Below are positions 47,113 through 57,390 of a DNA stretch of 64,000 nucleotides, in pieces. The notes below the pieces were generated by a model. That model was not told where the DNA came from, did not search any database, and saw only the letters and a program-made list of their open reading frames with translations. The stretch comes from Zymoseptoria tritici IPO323 (taxonomy: Eukaryota > Ascomycota > Dothideomycetes > Mycosphaerellales > Mycosphaerellaceae), in NCBI RefSeq assembly GCF_000219625.1, contig NC_018207.1, positions 62,001 to 126,000 on the forward strand, given 5' to 3'. A program made the position numbers and the translations under genes. How positions within the stretch are numbered: the first letter of the stretch is position 1; every line of letters starts with the position of its first letter.

Positions 47113-49761
47113 AGGACCCCGGTACTTTTCTAACGGAGTCGTAGATAATATCCCTTTTCGGTAATAATAATAATCCTTAGAATAATAACCCGGGTCCCGC
47201 CCTTACCTTCCCGCTAGCCGCTAACAACCCGCCGGCGCCCGCCCCCGCTCCTCCTCTAGCGGCTCCCGCTTAGAACTAGCCGCGTACCGTTATCTATTAC
47301 GAGCTATACGCTAAAAGTAGAATCGACTACGTCCTACCGGTAGTATAAAATATATCCCGCCTATTTTCCGCCGGACCCCGCTAATAAACCTAGACAGGCC
47401 GATCTCGCGCGTATATAAGCTATTACGCTAAGCGTAAGAATTGCGCTAAACTATAAGTTATAGCCGGGCTCCGCGCAAAGGTCGCCGCTAACCGCCTAGT
47501 CCTTAATTCGCCTATATCGCCTACGCCCTCTAGACCCGTATAGGTACTTAGTAGGTAGCGTAAGTATCGCCGGCCTCCGCTCGAAAACCGTCGGCTAATT
47601 AGACTATAGTAATAATGCTTATAATAGTTTAGGTGCTACTTTTAAGGCTTAGAAAGCCCTAAAGCTACTATAGGTAGTAGGTTTGCTCTCTACGTAGGTT
47701 CTCTTATTATCTCTAATCAAAAAGCCCCGCTAACTACTCGAAATAGTCTAGTAGCCTCGGAGATTACTCGCTCTATAGAGGAGGTTGTCGCGTAGTAAGG
47801 ACAAACGTAAGTACTTCGCCGGTCTCCGTTCGGTATAACCCGCTAACCGCTTATTAGTCCTAGTAGCGTTCCTACTACTCTCGTATTAGGTAGGCGTCGC
47901 TCCTCGTAGATAGCTACTTCCGCTCGTTCTCGGTCGGTTCCCGGTATAGAATATAGTAGTGCGATTACTACTCTAAAAAGCAATTTATAAAATGAAAATT
48001 CTTACGTAACCTCTCGTTCTCCTTATATATCTAGTTACTTCTTCTTAGTAACCGCTCTCTTTTTCCTCTTCTTAATGTACTTCTCTTTTAGCCTATTATT
48101 AACTTTAGCATTTCTAAATTTTTGCTCGAAGTTATCTATAGCGACAGTATCTACTAGGTTGTCTAAGGGCTCCTACGTTAGATCGTAGTAGCCGGTCTAT
48201 TTAACTAGGACCTCCCTTCCCCCTCCTCTATTCTTTAGTACTATCCTTATATATAGTAGTTCTTCTACATCCTATTCCTCGTACGACTTAATTAATACTA
48301 GATCCGGCTAGTAATCGTCGGAGACCTAGCCTAGGAGAGGGTCGTCGCTCGCTAGTCTTAGTAGATCTAAATAGAAGACCGGATAAATGTTGCCGGGGAT
48401 CCTAGCTAAACGTATAGAAACCGGCGACAAGACCTTATTAGCCGTATACTTCGTATTCTTATAATCTAGGCTTTCCTTAGGGCGATTAGTACGATAATTC
48501 CTTAAATCTAGCTACACCTTGTCGCCCTTCCGGTACATTAGCGCCGTAGTACGCTTCCTATTAGCGGCCTCCTCCTACTTTTAGGTAGCGTCCGCTATAC
48601 TTGCCTAGTATAGGTCTATAATTCCCTTTATTTTCTCTACGAACTTCGAGGCTCTCTAGGCTATAGCTAGCGTAGAGGGCTCCTCGCTGTCCGGCTCTAA
48701 GGGTACGGGAGACGGGGCTTCGTATCCGTAAACTATAAAGAAGGGGCTTATTCCTAACCCCGAATAGTAACAGGCGTTTAGCGCTAATTAGGCCGTAGAG
48801 AGCTAGCGTTTCTAGTCGGACTACTCGTAATTAATATAGTTCCTTAGATAGGCTTAGACGTCCTAGTTTAGTCTCTCTAGGCCTCCGTCGGTTTAAGGGT
48901 AGTAAGCTAAGCTTAGTCGCTACTATACTCCGACTAACCGGTAGAGTGTTTTCTAGAATGTGCTCGTCTAGTTCGTCCCCCTATCGCTCGTAATCGCGCT
49001 CGGCAGCCTATAATATCTTACCTAGTAGTCTAGGAATCTCTCGGCGTACTCCTCCGCTTTTATACTAGGCATCGCCTCTAAAACGACGGACTTACTTAAA
49101 CGGTCTTTAATAACCTATAGGTAACGGTTCCCCTTAGACTTAGGGAGGTCGGTTATAAAATCTATAGAGATCTCCTAAAAGAAGCGATCGGGAACCGGTA
49201 GAGGGCGTAGGAGTCCGTGTTTGTACTCTCTCTATACCTTGTTCCTTCCGTAGTAATCGTAGTTTCTTAAAAACCTCCTAATATAACGTACCTATAGGGG
49301 CTAGTAGAAGTTTCTCCCTAGTATAAAGGCCGTAGAGTCCCGCCCGGGGTAGCCGTAGACCGGGGAGTTATGTACGGACTAAATAATCTTAGTACGGAGT
49401 TTATCGTTTTATAGAATCTTAGTGTCCGCCGACTTATATTCGGCCTCCGACGTAACCGCCGCTCTAGGAACCTACAACCTGCCGCGATGCCTTAAGCGGC
49501 CCTTCTCGTCGATACTATAATCCCTAATCTGGATTTTAACCTTTAGATCCGGTAGAATAGCCCGGGATCCGTCCTTAACGGCGCGGATTACCGTCTAATA
49601 CTAGGTGTCCTTTTTTAAAGTCGGACCCTATAGTTTATTTAACTCGCTGTCCTAAAAGGGTCCCGCTATAGCCGCGTCCTTACTATCGGAATTCGGCTCT
49701 AAAGCTACTAGCTACATTAGTATAGCTTATAGGTAGTAGAGTTAGATAGACGTAGCCGATA

Positions 49762-50570
49762 TTTGTTTGTTTGTTTGTTTGTTTATTCCATTTACGTCCT
49801 TTTGGAGTCTATAACTATGTAGGACGGCCTTGCCCTAAAGGCAAGGCAGTAGATCTATTTACAATCAAAATCTTCTGTATTCTTTAACCTTAGGGGAAAA
49901 CCCCGTGCCTAAGGCAGTGCTAAAGGACTTTAAACAAATACAGAACAAAGGAAATTAAACGAGTGTTGCAGCCTAGGGCTGCAGAATTTTCGCGCCAAGC
50001 TTTTTGCAGAATTTTCAGCGGATCCTTCCGCTTTGCACGCACGCACGCTGCAAATTCGAAATGCAGTGCAAAAGTAGTGCAAAATGCCGTGCAAAAGCAG
50101 TGCAAGAGCAGTGCAGAATGCCGTACAAAATGCCGTGCAAAAGCAGTGCAAAAGCAGTGTAAAAGCAGCTGTCTAACTCGCTGCCTTCTCTTATCCTTAA
50201 TATGCCTTTGTAGAACTGTATGCCGCTTCCAAACGCATATAGCTACGTAGGTTGATCGCAGAGTTGTGGATTCTACCGACTGTTCTAGCTCTTTAAAGTG
50301 CTTCGGTTCGGATTTCGAGGAGGTGCGCGTATAGGGCAGAGTAGACTGCTTCTTCTTCTTCTTCTCCTTCTCGTTTGTAGCGTAGAGGGCTGTTCGTTCG
50401 AATCGTACTGTTGTTCTGTTATAGCTTGTATTTCGAGGCGGATTTCGAGAAGGATTTTAGGTGGATTTCGAGAGGTTTTCGAGGAGGTTTCTTCCAGACT
50501 GTCTTAGTTTCCCTTCCGAGGAAGGTACTTACAACGGCCACCGCGTGAAGGTGCAGTCTGTTCGGCCGTC
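49762..50570 (-). mobile_element. SINE-like non-autonomous retroelement, copy 2
   Basis: 809 bp, inverted relative to copy 1, with the perfect 13-bp target duplication GACGTAGCCGATA (49749-49761 and 50571-50583). The tail appears as TTTG repeats at 49762-49784. The 3' hairpin (49827-49847) has an 8-bp stem. It shares both ends and most of the body with copy 1. It differs in minisatellites: the TCGAAATCCGCC repeat is contracted, and a (GTGCAAAAGCA)n-type array absent from copy 1 occupies about 50060-50165. Not RIPped, although it lies inside the RIPped chromovirus 2. Confidence 0.85.
50060..50165. repeat. GTGCAAAAGCA-type minisatellite inside SINE-like copy 2
   Basis: Roughly eight to ten imperfect 10-12-bp units of GTGCAAAAGCA and GTGCAAAATGCC. 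Absent at the matching place in copy 1. Confidence 0.8.
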
Positions 50571-52799
50571 GACGTAGCCGATAGGTTGTTAGCTACTACC
50601 TCCCTTTCCCCTCCGGCCGCCGGCTAATCCGGGGCTAGATTAGGTTCTAGGAACCTCCTAAACCGTAATATCTTATCGTCCTCGCCTAGAGTATCCTACT
50701 CCCTATAAGAAAGTACGTCCGGCATAATCGCTTCGGTCCCCGGTCGGTATACGAGTTTAAACTAGAATAAAGTAACGGTCTTAAACTATCGAATCTGCCT
50801 CTTACTTAGCTGCCTCTTCGTTATAAAGTACTCTAGGTTCTTATAGTCCGTCTAAATAGTAAAGGGACTATACGTCTTTAGCTCGGGTGCCTAGAATTTT
50901 AGGTAGGATACTACTGCTAACATCTCCTTGTCGTAAATGTCGTAGTTAATCTCGGCCTTATTAAGCTTCCGTAAAAAGAAGCCTACTAGCTTTAGGACCC
51001 CGTTCGCTTCCTATAGGAGCGCGCCTCTAACCGCGAACCCGCTACAATCTATCTCTAGGAACGTAAGAAGCCCCGGGTCCTAGTATATAAGTACTAGAGC
51101 CCTATAATACTTCCCCTTTAACGTCTCGAATGCTTTCTCCTTAAGCTCTCCCTAGGAGAACGGCGTTCCCTTCCCGGTAAGCGCGGTTAAGGGAGCGGCG
51201 ATCTTAGAGTAGTTAGGGATAAACATCCTATAGTAGTTAGTAAAACCTAGGAACCTTCGAACCTCCTCCTACGTCCGTAGTACCTTCTAGTCTTCTACTA
51301 CTTAAATCTTCTTAGGGTCGGGTCCTACGCCTTTTCCGTCGGCATAAACGATAAACCCTAGGTACTTAACAGTCTTCTATACGAAAGCGCACTTTCCTAG
51401 GTCTAGGTATAGGCCCCTATCCTAAAGGGCCCGGAGGACTATACGAACCTTCTAGTAGTAATCCTCGAGCGTACTATCGGAGTAGATAATTATATTATTA
51501 CTATATACTAATATAAAGTCGTCTAGATATTCCCGCAACAAATTGTTAATAAACCGCTAGAAAGTAGCTAGTGCCCCGGATAGACCGAACGGGCATACTA
51601 ACTACTCGAATAGACTAAATCTAGTGCGGAAGGCTGTCTTATACTCTTCGCCGGCCGCTATACGAATATAATAGAAGGCGGCTATAACGTCGACCTTCGT
51701 AAGCTATCGTAAGCCCGTAAGGTTCCTTAAGGTCTCCGGAACTAACGGGAGTAGGTACCTATTATACTTCGTTAGAGCGTTTAGCGCTCGATAGTTATAG
51801 TAGAAACGTAGTCCCCCTCCCGGTTTACGAGCGAAAAGCACTGGTGCTATAGCCTCCGAGGAACTTAGCCGGATATATCCCTTTTTTAGTAGGGCATTAA
51901 TAACTTTTCTTAGGACTAGGAGTTCGTCCTTAGATATGCCGTATAAGGGGCCCTAAGGTAATTAGGGTAGTAAACTATCGGTATTCGGCCGGAGAGCGAT
52001 CTTATAGTCTAGATCCCCTCTATAAGGAGCGAGCTTGTCGGCCTCCCGCGTCCTAAATAGTAGTAGTATATCGTAAAGCTCTAGGGGGAGCCTACTCTTA
52101 AGCTACTTATCTATTAGGGGCTCCTTTACTTCTAAGGATTTCTAGATATCCCAAACCGTCGCTATAGCGAGGGTTGTAAACCTCTTAGTATCCTAAAGGG
52201 TCTTCTTAACGTCCTCGACTAAAGCTATAGTAGCCGCTACAAAGCTACCGGAGTCCTTAATCTCCTTATAGTTCCTCCCTTCTTCTACCTATTTGTTAGC
52301 GATACTATAGTAGAACCGGTGTTCCTCTAGTATAGTCCGGATCTTATTATGCGCCTTCTAGGGGTTCCTAAGGATTAGAGGGAAGGCTAAGTTAGGCACG
52401 ACGTAAGTATATACTAACTAGGTATATCCGCTTACTCCTATCCGGAACGCGACGACTCCCTTAATCTACGAGTTACGCCCGGACGTAGTAGCGCCCTTAA
52501 CGCCTCTCTTCTTATTACTAACTAAGCTAAGCCCGAGGCCTTTAGCTAGGTCTCCGTTAATAGTAGCGTAGCATTAATATCCTTCGTCGATTAGGGCGAA
52601 GGTCCCGAAGGTTTCTTCTAGGACTACGTCGCTATAGATTAGGGTACCGTTTATCTTACTCTTAAACGCCTCCTAGCCTACTATTATTACTACGGCTACA
52701 CCGTCTCCTACCCTAGCACTTCGGGAAGGAGTTAGTCTTTTCCCGTCTCTATAGAATCCGACTCCTCTTTATCGTCCTCTAGAACCGGTCCTGCGCGGA

Positions 52800-53900
52800 C
52801 CGCGTTTATTCTAGCGGGTAGCGTTACTACGGCGTAGGGACATTCGCGTATACGGTGTCCGTCCGCTCTATAGCGGAAGTAGAGTCTCTTCTATCGGCGT
52901 CGCTCTCTTTCTACGTTATCGACCTACTTTACTCTCTACTTCCTTCTAGCGTAACTATTCCGACTTCCTTAGCTTCTTAAGCAATTCCCGCTCGTCTAGG
53001 CCGGGGTTATAATAGTATCTCTATCGGCGTCTACCCGTACTCTCGAGGTACTCCTACCCTAAGGGCGCGCGGTTACCGGTATAGAAGAAACGGTGTCCTT
53101 GTTCTTCTCTTTCTACTTTTTGTTAGTAGCCTTAAACTAGTTAGTAGCCTCTAGATTAGTTATTACCCGCTCGACCTCCTCTGTATAATCGTTATAGTCC
53201 TTAATGTTTACGATAGAGGTAGTATATATCTTTACGGGGTTCGAAAAGGTATGTTTTAGGTATCTAATCTAGACCTCGTCTTTCTAGCTCGCTCCGCCGG
53301 TACTAAGTAGGAGATCGTTAAATCTTAGCTAGTAGTCGTACTATAGCTAACTAAGTTTATGCCGGAGGTTTATAAGCTCTTCTAGTACGTTTAAGGCCTC
53401 TCTACTATCGCCGAAGACCTCTTCGAGTCGCGTAAAGAAAGCCTCGGGGTCCCGTACTTCGTTCGCTCCTCCCGACTCCTAGAAATAACGTATACGAGAT
53501 CTCTCCTTATAAGGGAGGGTATCGTAGATAGCGTCCTAGTAGTATAGGTCGGGGAGCGTTAGTTTAAGGCCGGTACGTACTCGAAAGGAGCTTCTTAGCC
53601 GTAGTAGATAGTCTCGGAAAGTACTCGACTTCCCGTCCTAGGCTACCGGCTTCTAACCCTTAGGGCCCGAGGGTTTTAAGTCGTCGCCCGCGGCCGGTCG
53701 ACCGGAGATCGCCTAAGTTAGTGCTCAAATTAGGTCGTTTATAGAAGGGGCCGCTAGATCTACTAGGGCTCCTCTAGTTTCGGCTACCGGCTACGGTATA
53801 TTCCGCTCGGCTTCCGCCCGATTAATAGCGTTCCGCTAATGTTCTAGCTCTACCTACATTATATATTAACGTATATATAGTTGCTAGAGGAACGTTTATA
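52800..53900 (-). pseudogene. Chromovirus 2 gag, broken
   Basis: Minus strand. The zinc knuckle at about 52840-52883 reads Y-F-R-Y-R-A-D-G-H-R-I-R-E-C, where the first two Cys of a C-x2-C-x4-H-x4-C motif have become Tyr through TGC-to-TAC changes. Upstream is a charged capsid-like region with stops. N-terminal limit near 53900 is approximate. Confidence 0.7.
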
Positions 53901-54000
53901 GATCGGGTGTACTCGGCTCCTCCGGATTAACGTTACCGGATCCCGAAGGATTTACGCCGTTGTCCGTTATATCGCTTATAGAAGGAGTTATATCGAGTAG

Positions 54001-54009
54001 ATCGAACTT
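54001..54009 (-). other. Candidate self-priming primer-binding site, chromovirus 2
   Basis: Two bases after the 5' LTR the coding strand reads AAGTTCGAT; its exact reverse complement lies in the transcribed LTR strand at 54066-54074. Same geometry as in chromovirus 1 with an unrelated sequence. Confidence 0.55.
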
Positions 54010-54011
54010 AA

Positions 54012-54181
54012 TGTTACGGGTAAACAATGTATATACGAGAGTTTAGAGTCTATATTAGATATAGTAAGTTCGATAAGGAAGTAGCCTAAAACCTCGCGGT
54101 AAGCGTAGAAAAGGATATAGGCTACTAAGACAAAGTACGGGGTTGCGCTACGTATTATAGAAAGGGCGCTAGTCCCTTATA
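54012..54181 (-). repeat. 5' LTR of chromovirus 2
   Basis: 170 bp, beginning TGTTACGGG on the plus strand and followed by the target duplication GTACC at 54182-54186. Confidence 0.92.
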
Positions 54182-54186
54182 GTACC

Positions 54187-54540
54187 GAGCGTATAGCCGT
54201 CCTAGCTAAGAATAAGAGTAAGCTATAGGTTAAGGAAATAGCCTAGGAAATTAACGACCGTAATAATAGTAAGGGTTTAAAGGTAACTATTAATACTAAG
54301 GGCAATATAGTCGAGGAGAGTAAGGCTCGTAACCCCTTAGCTAAGACTAATACTAAGGATCTGCCTGTTTTTAGTACCTCCGGTCGCGTTGCCGACGGAT
54401 ACGCGCCGACTATAGAGTAGGTTTACTAGTAATACCTATAGTTCGGTAGTAAGGAAGAGGACTAGCTCGCTAAGAACTAGCTTAATAAGCTAGATCTTCG
54501 TAACGACGACATTAAGGAACTTAGTCGCTATTAAGTAGTG
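54187..54540 (+). pseudogene. U-family protein copy 2, C-terminal part
   Basis: Plus-strand frame that resumes the one broken at 46560. It is Lys/Asn/Asp-rich, with several TAG codons at apparent Gln positions. It ends just before the hairpin at 54546. No recognised domain. Confidence 0.45.
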
Positions 54541-54545
54541 CTTGT

Positions 54546-54587
54546 TATGTCTATAGTATAGACATATAATAAGTAGGGGAGGAAAAT
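54546..54587. repeat. Hairpin and purine tract at the 3' end of U copy 2
   Basis: Perfect 10-bp arms TATGTCTATA and TATAGACATA around one G (54546-54566), then the purine tract AGTAGGGGAGGAAAA ending at 54587. The next bases, TGTTATAGGG, have the look of an LTR start. The mirror arrangement is found at 25240-25294 for U copy 1. Confidence 0.55.
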
Positions 54588-55225
54588 GTTATAGGGTAAA
54601 TAGTACTAAATATAGTTTACGGTATAGCGTAGTTTTAGGTCTTAGCGATATATAGTAGTCGGATTCTTCCTTTTTTTAAGGATCTAATAATAACATTACC
54701 GGTCGTCGGTAGTACTTAATGCACTTTATAGCTACTACTTATTTCTTAATATAATTCTACGCTCGATACCGCGCCCTTAGGTAATTATATACTTACCTCT
54801 TAGTGCCTTAGGTTAGTAGTAATCGATTCTAACTACTATAATAGCTAGTAGCTAAGGGAATAGCGAGCTATTAGTCTATCGAGTAGTCGTAGTAATATTG
54901 TCGATAATAGTAGAGCGGTTAGAAGGATAAGGATCTTCTACTAATTAAGTGTCGATAATAGGAGGTAGATTAAGGTTACCGTTATCGGTTAATAGGCTAA
55001 GGATATCGTTGTCGGGCTCGCTATTACTAATCTTTATATATAATTAGCTTAGAAGTATATATAATAGTCCTAGCCCTTACTAACCTCTTCCTTTATAACC
55101 GGTAGAGCTATAACCTTAGATTTAGAGCTATATATACTAATTAGAGCGATTTAGAAGGTTTAAGAGGTAAGGAAACCTACTAAGACTAAGGTAGACACAC
55201 GTCCTACCGAGACCCTTGTTTACTA
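54588..55225. other. RIPped DNA, possible LTR remnant
   Basis: Follows the U copy 2 hairpin and purine tract. It begins TGTTATAGGG, but a matching second copy was not found within the window. No readable frame. Ends at the border with normal-composition DNA. Confidence 0.35.
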
Positions 55226-56150
55226 CCAAAAATAGGTAAGAGTTCTGTACTAACATGGGACAGCCGTCGCGCTAAGTTCCTCGGCGTTTCGTCGGAATCA
55301 CCGATACAGGAGCAAAGGGATATCGAGATGGTGATAAACGAGTCGCTAAGAGAGTCTTTCGCAAGGCGGCTACAACTTGCATATCGTGAGGAAGAGCTGG
55401 CTGCTATACCACAACAAGGGCAAAGAGACGAGCAGTGAAAGAGACAGAACAAAGAGCGGTGAGATATCTTCCAGACTACAACATCAGCTACACCGCCATG
55501 AACAACAACAAGGACAGCATGGTCCTGCCATGAACATGGGCGAGGCCTCGAGGCTGGGTAAAACATTGAGGGTGTGCGATTAACGACAAATGTGGGAAAG
55601 AGTCGTTGCACTGCCCCGTCATGGTCCACCAGGAAAAGTTCGTTCGATGGCCGTCGTCGCGAGTTCAGGTCATGCCGTTCTGCATGGTCGCGGTCATCGA
55701 CGAACAGAGCTGGGACTGCGTACAGGAACACTTCTACTCCGACCCCAGCGAAGTCAGACCAAGCCGGACAAAGCCAATCCTTGACCAGATATGATGTCCG
55801 CTACTTGCTGCATGCAGTTCTTTCACTGTATGTATGTGGGGATCGACTGGCGTTGAAGACGACTTGAGTGATTGTATAGCAATCATGCTTCGGTCTGCCT
55901 CTTTCGTGGATCACATGGAAGCCGTCATCAAGCCGGTCTGATCAACACCGTGGTTCACGGTCAGAAGTCCGAATCTGACACGCCGTGCATCATCATCAGT
56001 GAGCCTCCCGCCATGAGACTTTGGCGATACTTTCCGGCAACACAGCATCTTACGAGTCCAGATCATGCCACTCCGCAAGGTCATGACCATTGATGCATGG
56101 TCGCCGAATTTGGAGAACATGCTCGCTCCTCCGTTGCCCATGCCAACAAG
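55226..56150. other. Border region upstream of the small secreted protein array
   Basis: Normal composition. Overlapping frames on both strands (minus 55731-55204, plus 55606-55794) are Cys/Trp-containing but not recognised, and no signal peptide or splice partner supports them. From about 55950, the block containing CTTACGAGTCCAGATCATGCC (56050-56070) is duplicated upstream of the third small secreted protein (around 58130), so this is part of the repeated unit. Confidence 0.45.
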
Positions 56151-56157
56151 AGCTCAT

Positions 56158-56219
56158 GCGAACAGTTGTCGGCCTCTGTCTCAGAATTGCACAGCCCGAC
56201 CATCGACATATATAAGCAC
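56158..56219 (+). promoter_or_regulatory. Promoter block of secreted protein 1 with TATA box
   Basis: Contains CGAACAG, then GCACAGCCCGACC and the TATA box ATATATAAGCAC (56208-56219), about 240 bp before the ATG. The same elements recur before the two paralogues. Confidence 0.55.
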
Positions 56220-56450
56220 CCTGTCCCGCTCCTCTCAGCACTTTTCCTCCTCAAATCGAACAGTTTTCAGACTCGGTCAGATTTGCACTACTCGATCGTC
56301 TGCGAACACAACCGTCATCTTCCGCTTCCTCCAACCTCTATTCGATTCATCCGACTTCGCTCTACACCGGATCTACCTTCCAAACTGCGGCAAGCCAACC
56401 ATCCGCACGCATCGCCTAATCAGCTCAAACCCACCAGACGTCCATCGAAA

Positions 56451-56699
56451 ATGAAGATCACCCTTCTCATCCCGACCCTCTTGCTGGCTCTCGGCGCTTC
56501 CGCCGCTAAGAAGAAGGACTGTCGCACCGTATGCAAGCCGATCAACGGGCAGATCCAAAAGCCGCATGACTGCGTATGCGTACGTTCCTTCCATTGCTCC
56601 ACCCTTTTTCTACTGGCCCCAGACTGACCTTTGTGCGTCGTTTGTGCGTAGTGCCAGAATCCTCACGTCTCAGTCTGTCAAAAACCACCTCGCGAGTAG
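56451..56699 (+). CDS. Small secreted cysteine-rich protein 1 (array member)
   Basis: Two exons, 56451-56579 and 56652-56699, with a 72-nt phase-0 intron (donor GTACGT, branch CTGAC, acceptor GTAG), giving 58 aa. The N-terminus MKITLLIPTLLLALGASA is a textbook signal peptide. The mature chain of about 39 residues begins with a KKK stretch and has six cysteines in the pattern C-x3-C-x12-C-x-C-C-x7-C. The intron lies exactly between the two adjacent Cys codons. Small size, secretion signal, paired cysteines and position beside a transposon block are the marks of a candidate effector or antimicrobial-type peptide. No family is recognised and no activity is claimed. The spliced model is supported by identical architecture in the two paralogues that follow. 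Confidence 0.82.
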
Positions 56700-57390
56700 C
56701 GGACACGTCGTTGTCGCTTCAACTTCGCCAGTGGTCTTCTCCCCAACGGGCCGGGACTGCAGACTTGGACTTGGTTGGCATCGAGGAGGGCTCGCACGAC
56801 AATGGCCGCCGAGAATTCGTTCCCGCCGTCTATTCTCGAATTGTGGTCGCGGATCGATTGGAGTGGCATCGAGGAGAATAGTGGCTGCGAAAAATGATGC
56901 ATTACATCTTTACTTCATCTCGCCGTGATGCCGTCAGTCCTCGTTGACATCGATGACAGGATGAATTCTATGTCAGGCAATTGAGAGGGACGCAGGGAGG
57001 GTATGATGGCGGAGATCTGCAATTCAACGCTGTCCATCCGCGGTTGCTGTGCGTGGTGCACGCCTCTTCACATCTTCAACTTCTTTCTTCTCGCACTCAG
57101 ATCACCTCCCTCCTGTGGTTCAAGAGATCGGGTTCCTCCGCGCCGTCAGCGAATACAGGCAACTGCACCACGTTCGCCTTCGCTGCCTCGTCCATCTCCC
57201 GCGGTCCTCCGAGATCCAGGGTGGTATTAAATCCATGCTACTCGCAGAGTCATGGTTATCGAAGCATGGATGGAGGTTTGACACTCTGCATGTACCTGGT
57301 CGATTCTCGTATGGGTAAGCTCGTACAACATTGCAAGCTTCTAAGTGTGCTTGCGATACGAGGACCTCTGCGTACATGGGCCGGCGCATC
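56700..57390. other. Spacer between secreted proteins 1 and 2
   Basis: Duplicated-unit DNA without a gene I can support. A stretch near 56880-56930 resembles the 3' flank of the third paralogue near 58765-58820 (GCTGCGA..AAT..AT..CATCTTCACTT-type words in the same order), which supports segmental duplication. Confidence 0.45.

Larger units (their letters stand above)
48100..52750 (-). pseudogene. Chromovirus 2 pol (protease to chromodomain), broken
   Basis: Minus strand. Reverse transcriptase cues lie around 51800-51850 (VLFARKPGGGLRF, then Y-N-Y-R-A-L-N). The catalytic motif at 51494-51505 reads Y-S-N-N instead of Y-x-D-D, each Asn explained by a TG-to-TA change. Integrase core is at about 48950-49160 (DFITDLPKSKGNRYL, then a stop). 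The C-terminal chromodomain is at about 48150-48330 (REVLVK, stop, TGY, DLT, stop, EPLDNLV), with both Trp codons turned into TAG. The SINE-like element splits the region between integrase and RNase H. Confidence 0.85.
46561..54181 (-). mobile_element. Complete Ty3/gypsy chromovirus 2 with nested SINE-like insertion
   Basis: 7,621 bp including the SINE-like element at 49762-50570. The 170-bp LTRs (46561-46730 and 54012-54181) are flanked by the 5-bp target duplication GTACC (46556-46560 and 54182-54186). The coding strand is minus with gag, protease, reverse transcriptase, RNase H, integrase and chromodomain. It is heavily RIPped. The four differences between the LTRs are all TG/TA or CA/TA. 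It interrupts U copy 2. It belongs to the same broad group as chromovirus 1 but is a different family. Confidence 0.93.
16650..55225. other. RIP-affected nested retroelement block
   Basis: Across about 38.5 kb, CA and TG dinucleotides are visibly depleted in favour of TA, and former Gln and Trp codons appear as TAG or TAA stops, while CG dinucleotides remain common. This is the CpA-directed C-to-T signature of repeat-induced point mutation. The two 0.8-kb SINE-like insertions and the LTRs of the first gypsy element are largely spared. No intact host gene was found inside. Confidence 0.92.

Noticed and set aside
55204..55731. 175-codon minus-strand open frame at the transposon border
   Set aside because: Runs into RIPped DNA at its 3' end, with no domain or splice support.
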